Source: Acidimicrobiales bacterium (GTDB lineage Bacteria > Actinomycetota > Acidimicrobiia > Acidimicrobiales > SZUA-35). From it: DNA of 64,000 bases. The stretch spans positions 1 to 64,000 of the forward strand of contig JANQPB010000017.1 in assembly GCA_028285495.1 (NCBI GenBank), given 5' to 3'. Position numbers and translations under genes: made by a program. The stretch's first letter is position 1. The number at the start of each line of letters is the position of its first letter. This document shows, one piece after another, positions 59,648 through 64,000 of the stretch. The notes below the pieces were generated by a model that ran no database searches, was not told where the DNA came from, and worked only from the letters and a program-made list of their open reading frames with translations.

Positions 59648-60528
59648 CCACGATCGACTCCGGACGATCGACCGGGCCAGGCCCCGGCGAGGCCGCCGGC
59701 ACCCCGGTCGCGCTGACCGTCGACGGCCGACCGGTCGAGGTGACCGATGGGGCCACCGTGCTCGACGCCTGCACCGCCGCCGGCGTGGAGACCCCGACCC
59801 TGTGCTGGGCCGCCAACCTGACCCCGGTCAACGCCTGCCGGCTCTGCGTCGTCGAGCAGGAGGGGTCGAGGACGCTCGTCCCGGCCTGCAGCCGCCTGGC
59901 CGAGGAGGGGATGGTGCTGCACACCGACTCCGAGCGGGTCCGTCACAGCCGCAAGATGGTGCTCGAGTTCCTCGGTTCGGCCTCCGAGCTCGACCAGGCC
60001 CCCGACCTCGCCCGCTGGAGCGCCCACTACGGGGCCGACCCGGGCCGCTACGGGCCGGCCGGGGCCACGATGGACGAGGAGGTCCGGGTCCAGGACGACC
60101 TCTACATCCGGGACTACGACCGGTGCGTGCTCTGCTACAAGTGCGTCGAGGCCTGCGGCGACGACGCCCAGCACACGTACGCCATCACGATGTCGGGTCG
60201 CGGCTTCGGGGCCAGGATCAGCACCGAGTTCGACGTCACCCTGCCCGAATCGGCCTGCGTCTACTGCGGGAACTGCGTCGCCGTCTGCCCGACCAACGCC
60301 CTGCAGTTCAAGACCGAGTTCGATCTGCGAGAGGCCGGGTCGTGGCGACCGGATGACCAGACCGTGACCCGCACGGTCTGCTCGTACTGCGGGGTCGGCT
60401 GCAACCTCGAGCTGCACGTCCAGGACGAGACCATCGTCAAGGTGACCTCGCCGGACGACCACGACGTGACCTCGGGGCATCTCTGCATCAAGGGCCGGTT
60501 CGGCTGGGGCTACGTGCACGGTCGCTGA
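59644..60528 (+). CDS. Formate dehydrogenase, N-terminal iron-sulfur half of the catalytic subunit
   Basis: 294 residues. The NuoG-like [2Fe-2S] domain has C54, C65, C68 and C82. Two [4Fe-4S] ferredoxin motifs follow: C161/164/167/171 (DRCVLCYKCVEACGD) and C205/208/211/215 (CVYCGNCVAVCPTNAL). The start of the molybdopterin domain has C246, C249, C253 and C281 (CSYCGVGC, LCIKGRFGW). It stops at YVHGR, where an intact FdhA continues HPDRLTTPL. So it supplies the electron wire and the cofactor-proximal cluster for the Sec-bearing subunit at 55827-57809. It is placed downstream of it, an inversion of the domain order. Confidence 0.93.
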   Translation: MTTIDSGRSTGPGPGEAAGTPVALTVDGRPVEVTDGATVLDACTAAGVETPTLCWAANLTPVNACRLCVVEQEGSRTLVPACSRLAEEGMVLHTDSERVRHSRKMVLEFLGSASELDQAPDLARWSAHYGADPGRYGPAGATMDEEVRVQDDLYIRDYDRCVLCYKCVEACGDDAQHTYAITMSGRGFGARISTEFDVTLPESACVYCGNCVAVCPTNALQFKTEFDLREAGSWRPDDQTVTRTVCSYCGVGCNLELHVQDETIVKVTSPDDHDVTSGHLCIKGRFGWGYVHGR

Positions 60529-60710
60529 CCGGCCGCCAGCGCCGAGCGGCGGCGGTCACCACCATCCCCTGGCGCCGCAAAGGCCTGCCCTAAGCTCGAT
60601 CCACCGCCCCTTCCCCGGCCGCCACCGGGACGGCGCGACCCCGGCTCCCCCCGCTGCGGCGCGCCCGCCCAACCGTCGCCGGCCTCCCCTGATCACGGAG
60701 GTCAACATCC

Positions 60711-61838
60711 ATGCCGTCTTCCTCGGACATCGATCCGGCCATCGCCGAGCCAACCGGTGGGAGCGGGTCCGCCGGCGGCGAGCGGTCCGCCGGCCGCCGG
60801 TCCACCGGCTCCACCCCCCGGCGTGATCCGCTCGATCTCGACGACCTCGAGGCGGACGCGCTCGACCCCGAGGCGCTCGACGTCGCGGCGCCGACCGGTG
60901 ACGGGATCCCGGTCCGGTCGTCGCCGCTTGCCACCGTCGGCCGGGCGCTGGGCCGGTTGGTCGCCAACCCACGGCGCTCGGTCCCCGGCCCGGACATCGA
61001 CCCCATCCGCCGTCATCGCATCGAGTACCGCGAGCCGTCGATCTGGGTGTGGCGCCGGATCGTCGGCACCGCCTTCGCCTTCATCGTGATCACCGTGGCC
61101 TGGTACCTCCTCAAGGTCCCAGACGGCCTGGTCTCCGACGACACCGTCCCGACCCAGGGCCAGGTCGCAGCGGCGTTCAACGACCTCCGGGTCGACGGCT
61201 ACGCCGGGGCCAAGCTGGTCGACCACGCCGCCGCCAGCCTGGCCCGGCTGGTGATCGGCACCCTGATCGGCTTCGGTGTCGGTGGGGCCATCGGGTTGGC
61301 CATGGGCTCGGCCCCGCTCGCTCGGACGATCCTCGACCCGGTCACGTCGTTGTTGCGGATGGTGCCGGCCGTGGCGATCGGACCGATCGCCGTCCTGTGG
61401 CTCGGAGCGGGCGAGGCCGGCATCGTCGGGGCGGTCGCCGCCACCGTGACGTGGACGACGATCGACGCCGTCGCCACGACCCGGATCCGCGACCTCCGGG
61501 CCGTCCGGCCCGACATCCCCCACGAGCTCGCCCTCGGCGCCCGCCGGGCCCTCGCCGCCGGGTGGGCCGCGGTGCTGGCGATCGAGACGCTCCTGGCCCC
61601 GGTCGGCCTCGGTCCGATGCTGTGGACGGCCCAGCGGGAGGTCGAGATCGTGGTCGCCGGCATCTACGTCGTCGGTCTCGTCGGGCTGACCGTCGACGCC
61701 GTGCCCCGAGCCGTCGAGTATCTGATCACGGTCGGCGAGCCGGTCGACCGGCGAGCCGTCCGCGGCCGCCACCCGGCCGGCCGGTCGGAGCCGCCCGACC
61801 TCCGGCGGGGCTTCAGGAGCGGGTCGGTGGTTGGATGA
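60711..61838 (+). CDS. Orphan ABC permease, SsuC/TauC type, with long N-terminal tail
   Basis: 375 residues. A ~105-residue acidic, probably cytoplasmic tail precedes the helices. The permease core (about 115-345) has the EAA-loop-like ELALGARRALAAGWAAVLAIE and VGLGPMLWTAQREVEIV. No ATPase or binding protein is adjacent. It follows the formate dehydrogenase genes by 182 bases, in which CTAAGCT and GGAGG (9 bases before ATG) are visible. A formate, molybdate or tungstate role is tempting, but the sequence does not show it. It overlaps the convergent OmpA-like gene by 26 bases. Confidence 0.8.
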   Translation: MPSSSDIDPAIAEPTGGSGSAGGERSAGRRSTGSTPRRDPLDLDDLEADALDPEALDVAAPTGDGIPVRSSPLATVGRALGRLVANPRRSVPGPDIDPIRRHRIEYREPSIWVWRRIVGTAFAFIVITVAWYLLKVPDGLVSDDTVPTQGQVAAAFNDLRVDGYAGAKLVDHAAASLARLVIGTLIGFGVGGAIGLAMGSAPLARTILDPVTSLLRMVPAVAIGPIAVLWLGAGEAGIVGAVAATVTWTTIDAVATTRIRDLRAVRPDIPHELALGARRALAAGWAAVLAIETLLAPVGLGPMLWTAQREVEIVVAGIYVVGLVGLTVDAVPRAVEYLITVGEPVDRRAVRGRHPAGRSEPPDLRRGFRSGSVVG

Positions 61839-64000
61839 GCGTGACCACCAGCCGGCAGTTGCCCTCCTCGGCCCGGAACTGGGGGGTGGCTCCCCCGTGC
61901 AGCCGGAGCCGTTCGGCGGCGACCCCGGCGACCAGCAGGCGCTGCCCGACGGCCTGAGCCCGGCGGACGCTGAGGTCGACCTCGGTTGCGGAGTCGAGCC
62001 CGTCGAAGCTCTGGACGTCGATGACCGCCTCGGCGCCGGACGACACGATCACGGCGGCCAGCTCGTCCACGATGTCGGTGGTGGCCGCGTCGAGCTCGGC
62101 CGAGCCGCTGGCGAAGTCGATGCCTTCGATGTCGATCGACTGCAGCGTGAGCTCGGCGTCGGCCGCCGCACCCCACCGGAGGTCGATGTGGTTGGCCACC
62201 CGATCGGGAACGGCGAACGAGTCGTCGCCGGCGATGACGACCCGGACCCTGGCCGGATCGACGCCGGCCGCCGCCAGGTGATCGCGAGCCGCCCCGGCGG
62301 CGGCCGTGGCCTGGGTCTCGTTGGCCTCCGGGTCGGGGAGGTCGAAGCTGTAGGCCGCCAGCGTCAGGTGGGGGCCCCCGGTGTCGGTCGCCATCGTCTG
62401 GGCCAGCCGGTCGAGGGCGGCGAAGCTCTCGGGCCGCAGCTCGCCGGTGGCCCGGTCGAGGCCGATCGCGAACGGCCCGACCTCGTCGGCCACCAGCGAC
62501 AGCGGTGACGTGGCCAGCCCGGCGCTCGGCACCACGAAGTTGGGGACGGGCTGGGACGGATTGAGCAGGGACCGTCCGAGCCCGAGGACCGACACCTGCG
62601 TCGGGTCGGCGCCGAGCTCGACCAGGCTGGCCGCCAGCGCCGCCGCCTGATCGGCCGAGCGGGTCAGGTCCGAGGCCGCCGTGGTCTCGGTGTAGGTCCG
62701 GATCGTGGCCGCGATCGGCTGGTCCGGCCTGGTGGCGATCAGTTCCGCCAGCAGGTCGAGGGTCGGGGAGGGGGCGAGCGAGGTCCCGTCACCGGCGAAG
62801 CGGAGCGAGGTGAGGGTGGTCGCCTCGATGGCCGCGGGGTCGGGCACCGTGGCCCCGCTGGCCAGCGGCGCAGCCGGGGCCGCGGCCTCGGACCCCTCGG
62901 TCAGCTCGGAGGCGGTCTCGACCGGGGCCGCCAGCTGCTCGTCGTCGCCGCCGGTGAGGGTGGCCAGGACGATGGCGCCGCCGACGCCGGCCAGGCTGCC
63001 GATGAGCAGGGCGAGGATGAGCACGGCGACCCGGCCGGGCCTCCGCCGCCGGCCGACCAGCGCGGGCTCGTCGACCGGTGCGGGCTCGACCGGGGCGGCG
63101 AGGGGCAGCTCCGGCTCGGGGTCGTGTTGGATCGGCGGCGAGGCCCGGAAGGGGCCGTCGGCCGGCGTGGCCGTGCCCGGTTCACCGGCGGGGGCGAATC
63201 GAGCCGGAGCGGCGGGGTCGGCCGCCCTCCGGTCCCAGTCGACCAGCCGCCGGTCGTCCCGTTCGCTCGGCTGGTCGTTGTACCAGTCGTCCGGCGCGTC
63301 CGAGCGCCGCTCGGGGCGGCGGCCACCCCGCGCATCCCCCGCATCCGGTGGTGCCGGGACCATGAGGTCCTGCGCCGCCGCCGACGCCTCCCATGGCGAC
63401 GGCGCGGCCGGCGGTGCGCCGGCCGGATCGAGCTGATCGGCATCGGACGGGGGCGGTCCGAGCGGCGGTGGTGGCGTGACGTCGAGCGCCGACCGGAACA
63501 TCGGCCGGTCGACCTCGGACGGCGGTGCGTCGACGGGGAGGTCGACCGGAGCGTCCGGATCGACGTCGGCGCCGCCCGTGGCGAACGAGCCGTCCGACCA
63601 GCGCCGCTCGTCGTCGGCGGCCGTCTCGTCGGCCCGCTCCCCGACGAACCCACCGGCGCCGTCGCCTGGCATCGGCCGGTCGACCACGATGGGCTCGTCG
63701 CCGGTCGGCTCGACATCGAGTGCGTCCGGGGGTGGGTTGCGCTGGTCGAGACCCGGCTCGGGTCGCCCGCCGATCGGGTCGAGGATGAGCGGCTGGGGCA
63801 CGTCGGCGGCGGACTCGATCTGGTCGACGGCGACCGGGTCGGGATCGACATCGAGGGGCTCGGCGCCGTCGCCAGCGGCGCCGTCGCCGGTGTCATGGCC
63901 GGCCGAGGCGGCCACCGCCGCTCCGGCGCCGTCGCGCTCGGGGAAGAGGTCGTCGAGGGCGAAGCCGTCGGCCGCGAGCTCGACGTCGTCGCCGAACCCG
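61813..64000 (-). CDS. Membrane-anchored OmpA-like repeat protein (5' end outside window)
   Basis: At least 729 residues; the frame is still open at base 64000, so the start lies beyond the window. An Asp/Pro-rich cytoplasmic part is followed by one transmembrane helix (GRVAVLILALLIGSLAGVGGAIVLATL). About 360 exported residues hold an OmpA-like domain (SLRFAGDGTSLAPSPTLDLLAELI), a second similar unit (LRPESFAALDRLAQTM), and a C-terminal one (GIDFASGSAELDAATTDIVDELAA, VDLSVRRAQAVGQRLL). OmpA domains grip peptidoglycan. The repeats are divergent, so the wall-binding role is inferred. An internal GTG at 63913-63915 is not used as the start, because the frame runs through it. Confidence 0.78.
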   Translation of the reverse strand, partial: GFGDDVELAADGFALDDLFPERDGAGAAVAASAGHDTGDGAAGDGAEPLDVDPDPVAVDQIESAADVPQPLILDPIGGRPEPGLDQRNPPPDALDVEPTGDEPIVVDRPMPGDGAGGFVGERADETAADDERRWSDGSFATGGADVDPDAPVDLPVDAPPSEVDRPMFRSALDVTPPPPLGPPPSDADQLDPAGAPPAAPSPWEASAAAQDLMVPAPPDAGDARGGRRPERRSDAPDDWYNDQPSERDDRRLVDWDRRAADPAAPARFAPAGEPGTATPADGPFRASPPIQHDPEPELPLAAPVEPAPVDEPALVGRRRRPGRVAVLILALLIGSLAGVGGAIVLATLTGGDDEQLAAPVETASELTEGSEAAAPAAPLASGATVPDPAAIEATTLTSLRFAGDGTSLAPSPTLDLLAELIATRPDQPIAATIRTYTETTAASDLTRSADQAAALAASLVELGADPTQVSVLGLGRSLLNPSQPVPNFVVPSAGLATSPLSLVADEVGPFAIGLDRATGELRPESFAALDRLAQTMATDTGGPHLTLAAYSFDLPDPEANETQATAAAGAARDHLAAAGVDPARVRVVIAGDDSFAVPDRVANHIDLRWGAAADAELTLQSIDIEGIDFASGSAELDAATTDIVDELAAVIVSSGAEAVIDVQSFDGLDSATEVDLSVRRAQAVGQRLLVAGVAAERLRLHGGATPQFRAEEGNCRLVVTLIQPPTRS

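Noticed and set aside
63913..63915. GTG as start of the OmpA-like protein
   Set aside because: The frame stays open to the window end with similar Asp/Gly-rich composition, so the true start is probably outside.
1..64000. CRISPR arrays, insertion sequences, prophage or att sites
   Set aside because: No regularly spaced repeats, transposase, integrase or phage genes were found on either strand.

Overview
The window is very GC-rich (well over 65%), densely coded on both strands, and has no intergenic gap above about 260 bases. I saw no rRNA, tRNA, CRISPR array or insertion sequence. GTG and TTG starts, TANNNT -10 boxes 6-10 bases before start codons, an Eis-type acetyltransferase, an LLM enzyme of the probable F420 type, a Flp pilin and a Thr-rich exported protein point to a high-GC actinobacterium. 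The gene set fits Acidimicrobiia (Ilumatobacter-like) best, but that placement is inference.

Layout. 1-10.95 kb: end of a Flp pilin gene; a divergent AsnC/Lrp regulator and alanine dehydrogenase; an acyl-CoA dehydrogenase; a tandem alpha/beta hydrolase; a phosphotransferase; a Thr-rich anchored protein; a heterodimeric ABC exporter. 10.96-16.4 kb: a betaine-uptake and sensing block on the minus strand, with a BCCT transporter, an OpuC-type binding lipoprotein, a 64-residue two-TM protein, and a remarkable receptor. The receptor is a GluR0-like ligand-gated potassium channel (filter TVGYGD at 559-564) with a complete ProX-type quaternary-amine-binding domain at its N terminus. 18.05-23.87 kb: a five-gene corrinoid methyltransfer operon (non-pyrrolysine MttB-family methyltransferase, ASKHA corrinoid activator, methyl-THF methyltransferase, a small 'virulence factor' family protein, corrinoid protein). 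24.1-29.2 kb: MscS channel, a membrane protein, a P-loop ATPase and an MFS transporter. 29.4-39.3 kb: a nine-gene pyrimidine/hydantoin catabolic and uptake operon with a divergent MocR regulator. 40.9-48.1 kb: MTHFR, formate-THF ligase, dimethylglycine-dehydrogenase-like enzyme, ETF beta and alpha. 48.1-55.6 kb: amidase, VOC protein, IclR regulator, Eis-like GNAT, DUF3179 lipoprotein, prolyl-tRNA synthetase. 55.8-60.5 kb: a selenocysteine formate dehydrogenase whose catalytic subunit is split into two genes flanking a NuoE-NuoF fusion. 60.7-64 kb: an orphan ABC permease and a large membrane-anchored OmpA-like protein that runs off the window.

How the genes work together. BCCT and the binding protein bring in glycine betaine or a relative. 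The corrinoid system removes one methyl to THF, giving dimethylglycine, which the DMGDH-like enzyme oxidises through ETF. Methyl-THF is oxidised by MTHFR, formate is released by formate-THF ligase run in reverse, and the Sec-formate dehydrogenase takes formate to CO2. Shared GTTCCG/CGGAAC dyads upstream of the corrinoid operon and between the formate-THF ligase and DMGDH genes suggest common control. The betaine-domain channel beside the transporter suggests that K+ flux is tied to compatible-solute sensing. The corrinoid protein has an acidic N terminus, while its four operon partners carry Arg/Gly-rich tails, which hints at a docked complex.
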